From NCBI GenBank assembly GCA_022495995.1, contig JAFEMH010003618.1:1-64000 (forward strand): a stretch of DNA of 64,000 nt, written 5' to 3'. Both the position numbers and the translations under genes were made by a program. The notes under the pieces are model-generated. The model made no database searches. It was not told where the DNA came from and worked only from the letters and a program-made list of their open reading frames with translations. Positions 10,868 to 22,689 of this stretch are shown in pieces. The stretch comes from Adenophora triphylla var. japonica (taxonomy: Eukaryota > Streptophyta > Magnoliopsida > Asterales > Campanulaceae). Each line of letters begins with the position of its first letter. Within the stretch, counting starts at the first letter, position 1.

Positions 10868-12630
10868 ATGAAACGGTCTCGGACATTCGTTGACAACTTT
10901 GATCCGGAACCCGAAAGAAGCTTTCACGAAAGATTAAGAAGATTTAGAGAAACTCTACAAAAATACATGGACGGAGAACCGCAAACACCTGCTAGGACCC
11001 TACGGGACTTTGTTAACCCAAGTACCCCGGGAACTAGATCCCCTATTGTTGTGCCAAATGTCGGAGCAGCAAACTTCGAGATAAAGCCGCAATTATTGCA
11101 CATGGTTATGAATAACCAATACAGCGGCACTGCCTTCGAAGATCCCCATCTACACATCCAAACATTCCTTGAATATTGTGATACTACACGTATTCAAAAT
11201 GTTACGGTGGAAGCAATCCGGATGCGCCTCTTTCCTTTCTCTCTCAAGGATAAGGCGAAACAATGGTTGAATTCGGTCCCCCAGAATTCATTAACAACAT
11301 GGGACCAAATTCAAGAAGCATTCCTTGGTCGATTTTTCCCACCAAGCAAGACTGCCCAGATACGAACAAAGATCACTAACTTCTCGTCAAACGAGATAGT
11401 GAGACTTTGTATGACGCATGGGAATGGTTCAAGGAACTTCTCGAGAATGTGCCCCCACCACGGGCTTGAAAAGTGGTTGATTGTTCACACCTTCTACAAC
11501 GGTCTCATTTTCAAAACAAGAGAGACCATTGATGCCGCCGCGGAGGAGCATTGATGAACAAAGGAGTCGATGAGGCATACGACCTTATCGAAAACATTGC
11601 ATTGAACCATTACCAATGGTCAAGCGAGAGGGAGCAAGAACAAGGTACGCCCGGTAAATATAATGTTGATGCGATTACTCTTCTCTCCTCTAAAGTTGAC
11701 ATGCTTTTGAAAAAATTTGAAAATCTTAATGTCAATCCCATTGCTAGTGTAAATGTGTTATGCGAACTATGTGGGTCTAACTCACATAGTACGGATAACT
11801 GCGAGTTACTTGACGTTACTTCTAACGATCAAGTGAACTTCGTTAATTCTTTTGGGCAAAAAGGGGGGATGTATTCTAACACATACAATCCCGAGTGGAG
11901 GAATCACCCCAATTTTTCCTATAAGAATAACAACGTTCTTAACCCGCAATCATTTACACAACATCAAGGTCTTACATTTGGAAATTTCAATAATGCTTCA
12001 AATATTTTTTCTCCCCCTAAATCAAAATTAGATCTTTTAATGGATTTCATAGTTGAAAGTAAAAATGAGCAAGAAAAGACTAATGCTGAATTTAGGGAGT
12101 GCTTTAAGTTATTTAATGATAAATTTGATGACTTAGCCACCCATAATAAAATATTAAATGAGCATGCTAAAGCAGTAGTTACTAGGAGTGGGAGAGAGCT
12201 TATTGATTGTCCACCTAAAGAGAGTAGCCCCATTGAAGAAAGTATTAGTCAAAACCCACCCGTGGTCGAGACTAATGATGAGGATAATAAGGGGACGGAA
12301 TCCCCTAAAATAACTAGAAATTTTGATCCGCCTATACCTTACCCTCAAAGGTTGGTAAAGGCAAAACTCGATAAACAATTTGCAAAATTTTTAGAAGTTT
12401 TAAAATCTATCTACATTAATATACCTTTCACGGATGCTTTGCAACAAATGCCTTCTTATGCTAAATTTCTCAAAGATGTTCTTTCTAACAAAAGGAAGCT
12501 AGAAGAAAATGAAACTGTTGCATTAACAGAGGAAGTGAGTGCTGTTTTACAAAAAAGGTTACCCCCAAAACTAAAAGATCCCGGTACTTTCTCTATCCCT
12601 TGTAATATAGGTAAATTTGATGTTGATAAT
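10868..12630 (+). pseudogene. Athila gag, frameshifted
   Basis: Gag forms the particle core that packages element RNA. The ATG at 10868 follows a short leader. The region around residues 75-165 carries the retrotransposon gag domain, with FEIKPQLLHMVMNNQYSG, RLFPFSLKDKAKQWL and FLGRFFPPSKT, all typical of Athila. The first frame stops at 11554; the next frame continues with NKGVDEAYDLIENIALNHYQW, which belongs to the same protein, so one base has shifted near 11540. A Cys/His cluster (CELCGSNSHSTDNC, near 11760-11805) is the nucleocapsid knuckle. The rest is low-complexity linker leading into protease. Confidence 0.9.
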
Positions 12631-12897
12631 GCCATGCTGGATCTAGGAGCTAGTGTAAGCCTCATCCCGCTTTCTGTAAGCAAGAAGATTGGTGTAGGAG
12701 AATTGAAACCTACAACCATATCCCTGCAATTGGCGGATCGTTCCATTAAATATCCAGTGGGTATTATGGAAGATGTCCCTTGCCAAATCGGGAAATTAAT
12801 CATCCCGGTAGATTTTGTTGTTCTCGAGATGGAAGAAGATAGTCATATTCCTGTAATTCTAGGTAGACCTTTCCTTGCCACAGCAAGGCGATTATAG
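12560..12897 (+). pseudogene. Athila aspartic protease
   Basis: The C-terminal part of the second gag frame is an aspartic protease that would cut the polyprotein. Its active-site string is LDLGASVSLIP (near 12638), where Athila proteases have D-L-G-A in place of the usual D-T/S-G-A. It is followed by ISLQLADRSIKYPVGIMEDV and the flap-like VILGRPFLATAR near 12850. The frame ends at 12897 by a frameshift; the linker to reverse transcriptase continues from 12921 in another frame. Confidence 0.88.
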
Positions 12898-12920
12898 ACG
12901 TTAAACATGGTAACCTAACT

Positions 12921-15889
12921 TTGAATGTAGGAGATGATAAAATGGAGTTTAACTTGTCTAAATTCATGAGAAATCCTGATCTTGAGAACCCTTGCTTGAA
13001 CATTAACATGTTAGAATCAATTAGCAAGGAATTAGAGAGTCCCCAATCTAAGGATCCGCTAGAAAAAAGTCTTATAGATTGGAAGAGAACTTTGCATGAT
13101 AATGACGATGAAGAAATTGCAAATTATACCATGCTTTTAGACACAGCAAAGCCTAGTGGGGACAATGATTTCGAAAAGTTGGAGGCTACAGCAGAACCAT
13201 CCAACAAAGAGGAAAAAGAGGTAGTTAAGGCACCTCAAGTCGAGTTAAAACCTCTTCCTGCAAATCTAAGGTATGAATTCCTGGGACCTAACTCCACTTA
13301 CCCTGTGATTATAAATGCTAGCCTAGGTCCTCTAGAAACAGAAAAATTGTTAAATGAGCTTAGGTTGCATCAAAAAGCCATAGGATATACGATAGATGAC
13401 TTAAAAGGAATTCATCCAAAAATTTGCATGCATAGGATTGATTTAGAGGAAGATCATAAACCTTCCATTGAACATCAAAGAAGACTCAATCCTAACATGA
13501 AGGAAGTAGTTAAAAAGGAAGTCCTTAAATTACTTGACTCAGGCATCATCTACCCAATTTCAGATAGCAAATGGGTAAGCCCAGTTCAAGTTGTCCCTAA
13601 GAAGGGAGGAATGACAGTCATTCGAAATGATAAGGATGAATTAATCCCAACAAAGACTGCCGGCACGGGTTGGCGCATGTGTATAGATTACGAAAATTAA
13701 ATAAAGCCACCCGAAAAGATCACTTTCCCCTTCCCTTCATAGACCAAATGCTAGAAAGATTGGCCAAACATTCCCATTTTTGTTATTTGGACGGATATTC
13801 GGGATTTTTCCAAATCCCTATCCATCCAGACGATCAAGAAAAAACTACTTTTACTTGTCCTTATGGTACCTTCGCTTATAGAAGAATGCCTTTCGGACTT
13901 TGTAATGCTCCCGCCACTTTTCAGCGTTTTATGATGTCCATTTTTTCCGAATACATAGAAAATATTATGGAAGTTTTTATGGATGATTTCTCTGTTTACG
14001 GATATTCTTTTGACGAATGTTTGAAGAATTTATCTAAAGTCCTACAACGCTGTGAAGAGGTCAATCTTGTTCTAAATTGGGAAAAATGCCATTTTATGGT
14101 AAATGAAGGGATATTGTTAGGACACATGGTGTCCGAAAAAGGAATAGAAGTAGATAAGGCGAAAATCGAAATTATTGAAAAATTACCTCCGCCTACTAAT
14201 GTTAAAGGTATAAGAAGTTTTCTTGGTCACGCCGGATTTTACCGACGTTTTATAAAAGATTTCTCAAAAATTTCTAAACCTTTAACTAATCTACTAATGA
14301 AAGATGCTCCATTTGTGTTTGATAGCCCTTGTCTTGAAGCTTTTAATAGGGTGAAGGAAGCTTTGATATCCGCTCCTATCGTACAACCACCCGATTGGGA
14401 TCTCCCTTTCGAAATAATGTGCGATGCAAGTGATTTCGCGGTCGGAGCTATTCTGGGACAGCGAAAAGACAAGAAAACGCACGCAATATATTATGCCAGC
14501 CGAACACTGGATGAAGCACAAATGAATTATGCCACCACAGAAAAAGAGCTTTTGGCCGTAATATTTGCTATGGAAAAGTTTCGGTCATATTTGGTGGGAT
14601 CAAAGGTAATCATATACACGGATCACGCTGCAATTAGATACTTGTTGACGAAGAAGGATGCAAAGCCAAGGTTAATAAGGTGGATCCTTCTCCTCCAAGA
14701 ATTCGATTTGAAAATCCGTGATAAAAAGGGGACGGAAAATTTGGTCGCAGATCATTTATCCCGCCTTCCTAAAAAATTAGAAATTTCCGATAATTATGAC
14801 CTTCCCATTGATGATTCATTTCCGGATGATCATCTTCTTGCTATAAACAATGTCGAAATTCCTTGGTTTGCAGACATTGTTAACTATCTAGCATGCAAGA
14901 TTCTTCCTCCAGAAATGAGTTATCAACAAAAGAAGAGATTTTTATCAGAAATTAAAAAATACTTTTGGGAAGATCCGCTCCTCTTTAGACATTGCGCAGA
15001 TGGAATCATTAGGCGGTGTGTACCTAATGAAGAGATCAAGGACATTCTGTATCATTGTCATTCATCTCCTTATGGCGGTCATGCAAGCACAGCCAAAACC
15101 GCCGCCAAGGTTCTTCAATCAGGTTTTTTCTGGCCCACGCTCTTCAAAGATTCTCGAAATTTCGTCATCTCTTGTGATCGTTGCCAAAGAACCGGCAACA
15201 TTTCAAGAAGAAACGAAATGCCTCTCAACAACATTCTAGAAGTTGAGCTTTTTGACGTTTGGGGCATTGATTTTATGGGACCATTTCCCGCATCCTTCAA
15301 CAATAATTATATTTTGGTAGTGGTAGATTACGTCTCAAAGTGGGTAGAAGCTATAGCATCTCCAACAAACGACTCAAAAGTCGTCATGAAGCTTTTCAAA
15401 GATACAATTTTCCCAAGATTTGGGGTTCCAAAAGTCATCATAAGTGACGGAGGGTCACATTTTTCGCACCGCCAGTTTGATGCTTTATTAAAAAAGTACG
15501 GAGTCTATCATAAAACAGGCACCGCATATCATCCTCAAACAAGCGGGCAAGTGGAAATATCAAATCGAGAAATAAAGTGGATCTTGGAGAAAACGGTAAT
15601 AAGTTCAAGAAAGGATTGGTCAATTAAATTGAACGATGCTTTGTGGGCTTATCGCACCGCTTTTAAAACACCTATCGGAACCACTCGTTTTCGATTAGTT
15701 TATGGAAAGCCATGTCATTTACCAGTGAAACTCGAGCATAAGGCATATTGGGCAATCAAAGCCCTAAACTATGACTTGACAGAAGCCGGTGAAAAGAGGA
15801 AACTACAGTTACAAGAGCTTGAAGAACTCCGATTTGAAGCATACGAAAGTGCCGGTATTATACAAGGAGAAAACAAAAAAATGGCATGA
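12921..15889 (+). pseudogene. Athila pol: reverse transcriptase, RNase H, integrase
   Basis: Two overlapping frames (12921-13700 and 13670-15889) together encode pol; a frameshift near 13690 separates them just after WRMCIDY. Reverse transcriptase shows the catalytic FMDD (near 13975), with [18 protein letters not shown] before it. RNase H shows [18 protein letters not shown] and [10 protein letters not shown]. Integrase shows the zinc-binding H-H-C-C region ([20 protein letters not shown]), then [15 protein letters not shown] and the glutamate in [15 protein letters not shown], giving a full D-D-E triad. The element would be competent in catalysis but for its frameshifts. Confidence 0.93.
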
Positions 15890-16161
15890 TGCTCATATAA
15901 TGAGAAGGGATTTTAAAGAAGGGGACATGGTATTACTTTTTAATTCTCGTTTGAAGCTTTTTCCAGAAAATTAAAATCAAGATGGACAAAAGGCCCATAT
16001 CAAGTGCGTAAGGTATATCCATACGGAGCCATCGAAATTGGGAACGAAACACAAGGAGATTTTAAAGTAAACGGGCAAAGACTAAAACACTACATAATCG
16101 GAGATCCAATTGGAGTGGTTTCATGTATTACTTTGGGCGAACCTACCCGTGATCCATTTTA
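15790..16161 (+). pseudogene. Athila integrase C-terminus
   Basis: After a frameshift near 15880 the integrase tail continues with [26 protein letters not shown], then shifts again, and ends in a basic stretch leading to a TAG at about 16159-16161. This C-terminal domain binds DNA and helps target insertion. Confidence 0.8.
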
Positions 16162-17525
16162 GTAAGTTTTTCTCTTTACCCTCCCTAGATTTAGCATTGT
16201 TCCTTGAAACATTGAGGACAATGTTCATTTCAAGTGTGGGGGGGGTAAATCTATCCTTTATTTTTCGCTTTCTAGTTTTTAAATTTTACTTGCTTTCTAG
16301 GATAGATTTAATCGCTTTCTAGTATAATTTTTCTTTTTTAACTTAGTTGCATTTTTTTCTTTTGTATGCATGTATAATAGTATATAAAAAAAAAATCCCT
16401 ATGATGATCAAAAATCATTATCATTATGCTTGCCATTTGTCCTAGTATGAATGCCTATTTATCTTTCCTCTCATATTTTCTATACACTTAGAAATCTATA
16501 AAAAGGAAAAGTATAAGGGATCTTTTTAGAAAAAAAATTGAAAGCCTCATAAGTTGGTATAGCACAATATAGAATCTCATCAAGAAAAATGCATTTGATT
16601 AGAAGGAATCCTTTTTATGCTTGGTCATTTATGCAAATTTTGAATATATTCCTTTAAGATTGTACATTTTTTTATCTTTATTAGATATTTATTCCCTTTT
16701 TAGAAGTACCTTTTTGTTTGCATCCCTTGAATCACACCCTTTCATAAATTCCATCCTTCCATTTTTTTTTTTAAATCAAGTCAAAGTAAAACACTTCTAT
16801 CTTATTGATAAAAGAGTGACAATTGTCACCAATCCTTAAAAGCAAAAAGAAACATATTATCTCCTAAGTAACTCGGGGCACGACGTTCGCTGCGACGATG
16901 CTTCCTTGCCAAAACGGAAATAATATCCAAAAGTATTCTTGATCTAAGTATTAGGAACATGGGGCTCGCGACCACAATGTCTCCTACTTGAAAGGATAAA
17001 AAATAACTTAGATCTTTTGCAAAAATATAACACGTACAAAAATAAGATAAATTTGTTTGACTTTGAATAGATTTTTCCACTACCATCATCCATTCTTCAC
17101 CCTTGTGATTCAAGAATGTAATACAATTCTTCGGAACTTCTAAATTGTGAATAAATGTTTATACCTTCTCTTGTACGTCTTAAAGAAATAAAATTCATCT
17201 TTTCTAAAAAAATCACTCTAAAAAGTGACAGCTTTTTCTACCAAGAAATAAATCTAAAGATTCTTCCTTCTAGCATGCTTTACTTGGTCAAAATTCTATA
17301 TATGCTATATTAGGTTATTGTCTTGCATTTTATCTCTTTAAAAATATCCCTAAAATATTTCTTCCTAAAATAAATTTTTAAAGGTATTCAAAATATGATT
17401 AGATAGATAAAGGCATTATCTACAAGGCATTTAAGGGCTTGCTACTTTATTTCTGAGGGATCAATCGTGTTTTTCTCCCTCTTCGTATTTCATTCTAAGT
17501 TTGCTTGGGGACAAGCAAAGGCTTA
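16162..17525 (+). other. Athila 3' non-coding region without envelope gene
   Basis: This 1.36-kb stretch has only short frames and no envelope-like protein. A purine tract AAGTGTGGGGGGGG lies at about 16231-16244, very similar to the 3' polypurine tract next to the LTR (AAGTGTGGGGGAG, 17525-17537). The rest is AT-rich with nothing recognisable. Confidence 0.7.
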
Positions 17526-17539
17526 AGTGTGGGGGAGTT
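17525..17539 (+). other. 3' polypurine tract of Athila
   Basis: AAGTGTGGGGGAG lies immediately before the 3' LTR start TGATAAGTG, the place where plus-strand DNA synthesis is primed. Confidence 0.85.
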
Positions 17540-19087
17540 TGATAAGTGACTATTATATAGTCAATTATCCTAGTTTTTATATACTTTTACACAAATAAAT
17601 CATCACTTTTTATTTAGTTTTTAGTATTTTTACTTACTTTTGTTATTTTATTAGATTTTACGTTTTTGGTATGTTTTATACATTTTAGACAGGTTTTAGG
17701 GTCTTTTTATTTATACAAAGGATTCATGGACATTTTGGTCCGAAAGGATGGAGGAACACCAAGCAAAATAAGCACTCCAAGCTGAAAACCAGTCGGAGCG
17801 GCCGTGCAGCAAAACCAGGAGCGGCCGTGCATCATAGGCCATGGCTGGCCATCTTGGCCCATGGAGTGGCCGAGCACTGAAGTGACCTGGCCGTGCCAAA
17901 CCAGGAGCGGCCGTGCAGCTATATATGGAGCGGCCGTGCAAGTCTCCAAATTCAAATCCAAATCGGGCGAAAAAGAGGACACGGCCGTGCAAAATCCTTG
18001 ACACGGCCGTGCAAGTCGTGATCGCAGATGTAAAGGCACCTTTTGATGGCACCCAATTGAAGAGTCTCCTTCCATTTATAAATAGGACCCTTGTAATCAG
18101 TCTTAGATACGAATTCTTAGAGAGAAATTACTGATATTAGATAGATAGAAGATACAAAGATTTGTAACAACAATTTTCCAAAGGAGTTTGAAGATCAAAG
18201 TCATTATTTGTTCTTGGAATCACTTTGGAGCAAAAGCAATAAAAGTGAAGCATTATTCTCAGCAATCATAAGTCTTTCTTACTCAATCTCTATTTATACT
18301 TTTATGTTATCAATGGCTTGTGAGTAATCCCCCATATTCTTGGGGTTGGAAACTCAAAAGCATGCTTATTCATCATTCAAAAATGTTTAGTCTTGTCTTC
18401 TTTCTTCATCTAAAACAATCTCTTTATATTATTCTCTAAATGCCTTACATTTTGGCGATATCCAATTTGTATGATTCAATCAATTGAGAGAAGTACCTAG
18501 CGGAGAATCTCGATTGACGGAACCATATAAAGAAACTAGGTTCATTGATCACGAGAGTAGTTCAATGGCCTAGGGATGTTCCTTTAATGGAAAGTATGTT
18601 GACTTTCGTCCTTAATGGATTCTTACTAATTATGGTCAGCTAGAGATAAGCCGGAATGCCCGTTTGTGACAGGGCGGGGGCAAACATAAACGGATTTCTC
18701 AAACAGTTAGGACATAATTAGTGAAGAATACAAACGCTATTGTCTTAGCCCGAAATAGCGTAGGCTTAACATACCATCCTTGCTTTTTATGAAAACCTTT
18801 TATTTCTAAGACAATGACAATTTGATGAATAAGAATATGTGTATGATTTCCAATCCCGAGAATGCTTCGTTTTATAAGATTTCAATTAAAGTATTTTCTG
18901 TTTATGCTCTCTCTATTATTCTAAAACAAATTTTATCTACCCCCAATCTTTTCTATATTTTCTAAAGACAAAAATATCCCTTAAGTAAACCCTGTCTCTG
19001 TGGGATCGACTCGTACTTGCACCCGCTATATTACAATAGCCCGTGCGCTTGCGGATATAAAATAAACCGTTAGGTTTCGACCGAACA
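17540..19087 (+). repeat. 3' LTR of the Athila-type element
   Basis: A 1548-bp copy of 9186-10714 with few differences. It keeps the CTCTGTGGGATCGACT block (about 18992-19009) missing from the 5' copy. The TATAAATA is at 18077-18084, with the GCGGCCGTGC repeats upstream. In two of the repeats the 5' copy has CGGAGCGGCC or GCGCGTGC where this one has AGGAGCGGCC or GCCGTGC. Confidence 0.95.
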
Positions 19088-19371
19088 CCTAGCCCAAACC
19101 ATGAATTAAATAACCAGAAAAAACCCACGGCCCAAACCCCCCAGCGTGAGGCGTCCGCCCCAAACTGAACCAGGCGCCCGCCTGGCGTTGTGCAAAGCCA
19201 AGCTGCTCCTTCGGCGTGAGATGCGCCCGCCTCGGAATCAAGATGCGGCTGCCTCAAGGACACTACGCCAAGACCAAACTAACTGATCTCCAAGCTCCCG
19301 CCAATTCCTTTGTGAGGCGCACGCCTCAAACCAACAATGCCAAGGCCACAGAAAACGAGCCACATCCTACA
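19088..19371 (-). repeat. 3' LTR of the Tnt1-like element, proximal part
   Basis: Resumes the LTR interrupted at 9185 (bases 19088-19092 are the duplicated CCTAG). It matches 23606-23884. It holds the GC-rich inverted repeats CCAGGCG-cc-CGCCTGG (19170-19185) and TGAGGCG-ca-CGCCTCA (19313-19328). Confidence 0.92.
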
Positions 19372-19525
19372 ATCTCCACCTTGGCGAGTGTTCACCCAAG
19401 CCAACAGAAGATACAAGGAACCAGCTCGAACCTCCCCATCTCTAACAGCTAGAGATGTGCAACAAGTCCAAACAGTGCTTGAACTTGTCAGTAGTAACCG
19501 GCTTCGTCAACATATCCGCAGCATT

Positions 19526-21784
19526 CTACGTAGTGTGAACCTTCTCTAGCACAACCTCACCCATATCAATCAACTCCCGAATCTTGTGAAACCGAACATC
19601 AATTTGCTTCGACCGTTGATGATAAATGTGATTCTTCGCTAGAAATATCGCGCTTTGACTGTCACAAAGCAACTTCACTCCACCTTGCTCAATGCCCAAC
19701 TCGTTGACCAAACCCCGAAGCCATAAGGCCTCCTTTGCAGCTTCAACCGCTGCCATATACTCCGCTTCCGTTGTAGACAAAGCAATGATAGATTGGATCA
19801 TAGATCTCCAACATATGGGTCCACCACCAAGAGTAAACGCATAACCCGTAGTCGACCTCCTCCGATCCAAGTCACCCGCATAATCTGAATCAACATACCC
19901 CACAACAGAAAGCTCCTCACTCTTACCTCCAAACATGATGCCATAATCCATAGTGCCCTTCAAATATCTGAGAATCCACTTGACTGCTTCCCAATGCTGT
20001 TTGCCCGGATTCGCCATATACTTGCTAACCACACTAATAGCTTGCGCCAAATCTGGCCTCGTGCAAACCATAGCATACATGAGACATCCCACTGCGCTTG
20101 CATAGGGAACCTTTGACATCCTCTGAATCTCTTCAGTCGAACTCGGGGAATCTGAGGCAGATAGACTAAAATGACTCGCCAATGGTGTCTTCACAGGTTT
20201 TGCATCCCGCATATTGAACCTCTCCAACACCTTCTCCACATAGCCGGCTTGAGACAACCACAATCTTCTAGATTTCCTGTCTCGGCGAATCTCCATCCCA
20301 AGAATCTTCTTGGCTTCCCCCAAGTCCTTCATATCAAACTCTCTACTCAACAAGGCCTTCAACTGATTGACCTCGTTCTTACTCCTACCCGCGATAAGCA
20401 TATCATCCACATACAGTAACAGAAAAATACAATAACCATCATCAAGGCTCTTCACATAAACGCAGCAATCATACTCACAATGCTTGTAGCCAATACGTAC
20501 CATGTAGGAGTCAAACCTCGTATACCACTGCCTCGGAGACTGCTTCAGCCCATAAAGTGACTTCTTCAATCTACAAACCAAACGCTCCTGCCCGGGCTCT
20601 GTGAACCCATGTGGTTGCTCCATGAAAATCTGCTCATCCAACTCACCGTGTAGAAACGCAGTTTTCACATCCATCTGCTCCAACACCAAATCATAGTGCA
20701 CTACAAGACCCAACACAATCCGAATGGAAGTATGTCTCATAACAGGCGAAAAAATCTCATTATAATCCACCCCCTCTCGCTGCGAATACCCCTTTGCTAC
20801 CAAACGAGCCTTAAACTTTTCCCCCTCTTTTTCTGATGCTGCCTCCTTGTGCTTGAAGATCCACTTGCAACCAATAGCACGCTTCCCTTTAGGAAGCTCC
20901 ACCAAATCCCATGTATCATTCTTGTACAGTGACTCCATCTCCTCCGCCATAGCAGTTACCCACTTGTCCTTTTCCAGACTGTTTATAGCCTCCTTAAAAG
21001 TACTCGGGTCTCCACTACTAAGAACAAGAACATATGAAGCCATGTCTTCAAATCCATACCTGACCGGTGGCTTGATTACTCTCTTAGGTCTCCCAACTGA
21101 AGTACTAGCCACTTCTTATGTAGGTTCCTCTGACTCCGAAAGAGTGAAATCCGCATCAGTATTATCCTCACTTAGCTCCACCTCAATATCCTGCTTCTCG
21201 CCCTCCTTGCTTTCTGGCACCTTCTCCTTATCATCATGAGTACACTTCAACATAGCCTTTTCATCAAAGACTACATCTCTACTAATCACCACCTTGCTTG
21301 ACTTGGGATCCCAAAGCTTGTATCCTTTCACGCCTGTTTCATACCCTAGAAAGACACACTGTTTTGACTTTGGGTCAAGCTTCGACCGCTCTTCACCAGG
21401 AATATGCACATAGGATGGACACCCAAACACCCGGATATCGGTGAAGTCTACCTCATTACCCGTCCATACCTCCTCCGCAAACCTGTTATCCAAAGAGACT
21501 CTAGGTGATCTGTTAATCAAGAAACATGCCATACTCACCGCATCAGCCCAAAAATTCTTCGCCAACCCCGCATTGAATCGTAGACACCTAGCCCTTTCCG
21601 CAATAGTTCTATTCATCCTCTCAGCCACACCATTTTGCTGTGGTGTCTTGCGTACCGTGTAGTGCCTCTTGATCCCATGCTCTCTACAGAACTTCTTGAA
21701 CTCGCTATCTGTGTACTCTGTCCCATTATCACTCCTCAAACACTTGATTTTCTGCCCCGTTTGGTTTTCCACTTGACTTTCCAC
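19526..21784 (-). pseudogene. Tnt1-like copia pol: integrase core, reverse transcriptase, RNase H
   Basis: The frame from 21784 to 21116 carries the integrase core: LRSDNGTEYTDSEFKKFC and the TPQQNGVAERMNRTI glutamate region, then FGCPSYVHIP and a GYKLWDP-type tail. An in-frame TAA at 21116-21118 separates it from 21112-19526, which is the same frame and carries reverse transcriptase (WDLVELPKGKRAIGCKWIFK, TAFLHGELDEQIFMEQP, catalytic YVDDMLIAG) and RNase H (GYVDSDYAGDLDRRRSTTGY, STTEAEYMA, LLCDSQSAIFLAKN). All catalytic motifs are present. One premature stop here and one frameshift near 21760 are the only visible lesions in 2.2 kb. Confidence 0.95.
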
Positions 21785-22638
21785 ACCTTGAACTTCTCAA
21801 AAGTCTCTGACTTGTGCCTCATGAAGTAAACCCAAACCTTCTTCGAAAAATCATCAATGAAAGTCACGAAGTAATAATGTCCTCCTCTAGATTCTGTTCT
21901 GACCGGCCCCCACACATCTGAATGAACATAATCGAGAATACCCTTTGTCGTGTGTTTACCCGTCTTGAATTGCACCTTGTTCTGCTTTCCAAGAACACAA
22001 TACTTGCAAAACTCCAGTTTACAAGCCTTCACACCCTTCAACAACTTACGTTTATGAAGTTCCCGCATTCCCCTTTCACCCATGTGACCAAGCCTCATAT
22101 GCCATAGAAGGGCATCAGTATCAACCTCAGACTCAACAGATGTGACTCCACCTACAACCGTGCTCCCTAGCAACCTGTAAATGTTCTTGGAGCCCTTCTC
22201 ACCCTTCATCACAACCATAGCACCCTTAACAACTTTCAATACTCCACCTTGTGCTTTGTAGTTCATACCGTTAGCATACAAGGTACCCAATGAAATCAGA
22301 TTTTTAGAGACCTCCGAAACATGTCTAACATCACATAATGTTCTAACTACACCATCATACATCTTAATTCTTATAGTTCCTATGCCAGCAATTTTACATG
22401 TAGAACCATTACCCATAGTAACTATACCAGAATTAACTGACCTGTAGGTATCGAACCAATCACGATTCGCCGTCACATGAAACGAACATGCTGAATCCAG
22501 AATCCAAAAATCTGTCGGGTGCTCCACAGCTGATGAAGTCGTGAGCATATCTCCATCCACATCCTCCGAGCAATCTTCAACCACATTGACTGACTTTGAA
22601 GATCCTTCCTTGCCTTTACCGTTCCCCTTCTCCGACAA
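21736..22638 (-). pseudogene. Tnt1-like copia protease and integrase zinc-binding region
   Basis: The protease active site is in FWILDSACSFHVTAN, where copia elements have D-S-G/A. Typical VTMGNGSTCKIAGIGTI and VRHVSEVSKNLISLG follow. The integrase N-terminal H-H-C-C region is HMRLGHMGERGMRELHKRK followed by CKYCVLGKQ, and the core starts with HSDVWGPVRTESRGGHYY and IDDFSKKVWVYF. A frameshift near 21760 moves the rest of integrase to the next frame. The gag zinc knuckle just upstream (CFKCGAKGHKRREL) has lost its last cysteine. Confidence 0.93.
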
Positions 22639-22689
22639 TTCTCGCCTCTTATGCCCCTTCGCCCCACACTTGAAACAATTCCCTTGTAC

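Larger units (their letters stand above)
9186..19087 (+). mobile_element. Complete Athila-type Ty3/gypsy retrotransposon
   Basis: The two LTRs start TGATAAGTGACTATTATATAG and end CGACCGAACA. The element is flanked by the 5-bp duplication CCTAG (9181-9185 and 19088-19092). The primer-binding site TGGCGCCGTTGCCGGGGA fits plant tRNA-Asp, as in Athila. Gag, protease, reverse transcriptase, RNase H and integrase follow in gypsy order. Frameshifts break the polyprotein near 11540, 12890, 13690 and 15880. No envelope-like gene is present in the 1.4 kb after integrase, although Athila elements often have one. It is inserted in the 3' LTR of the Tnt1-like element, so it is the younger of the two. Confidence 0.95.

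Noticed and set aside
16110..17525. Envelope-like gene in Athila
   Set aside because: Only 60-95 codon frames occur after integrase; none has a signal peptide plus transmembrane arrangement of the expected size.
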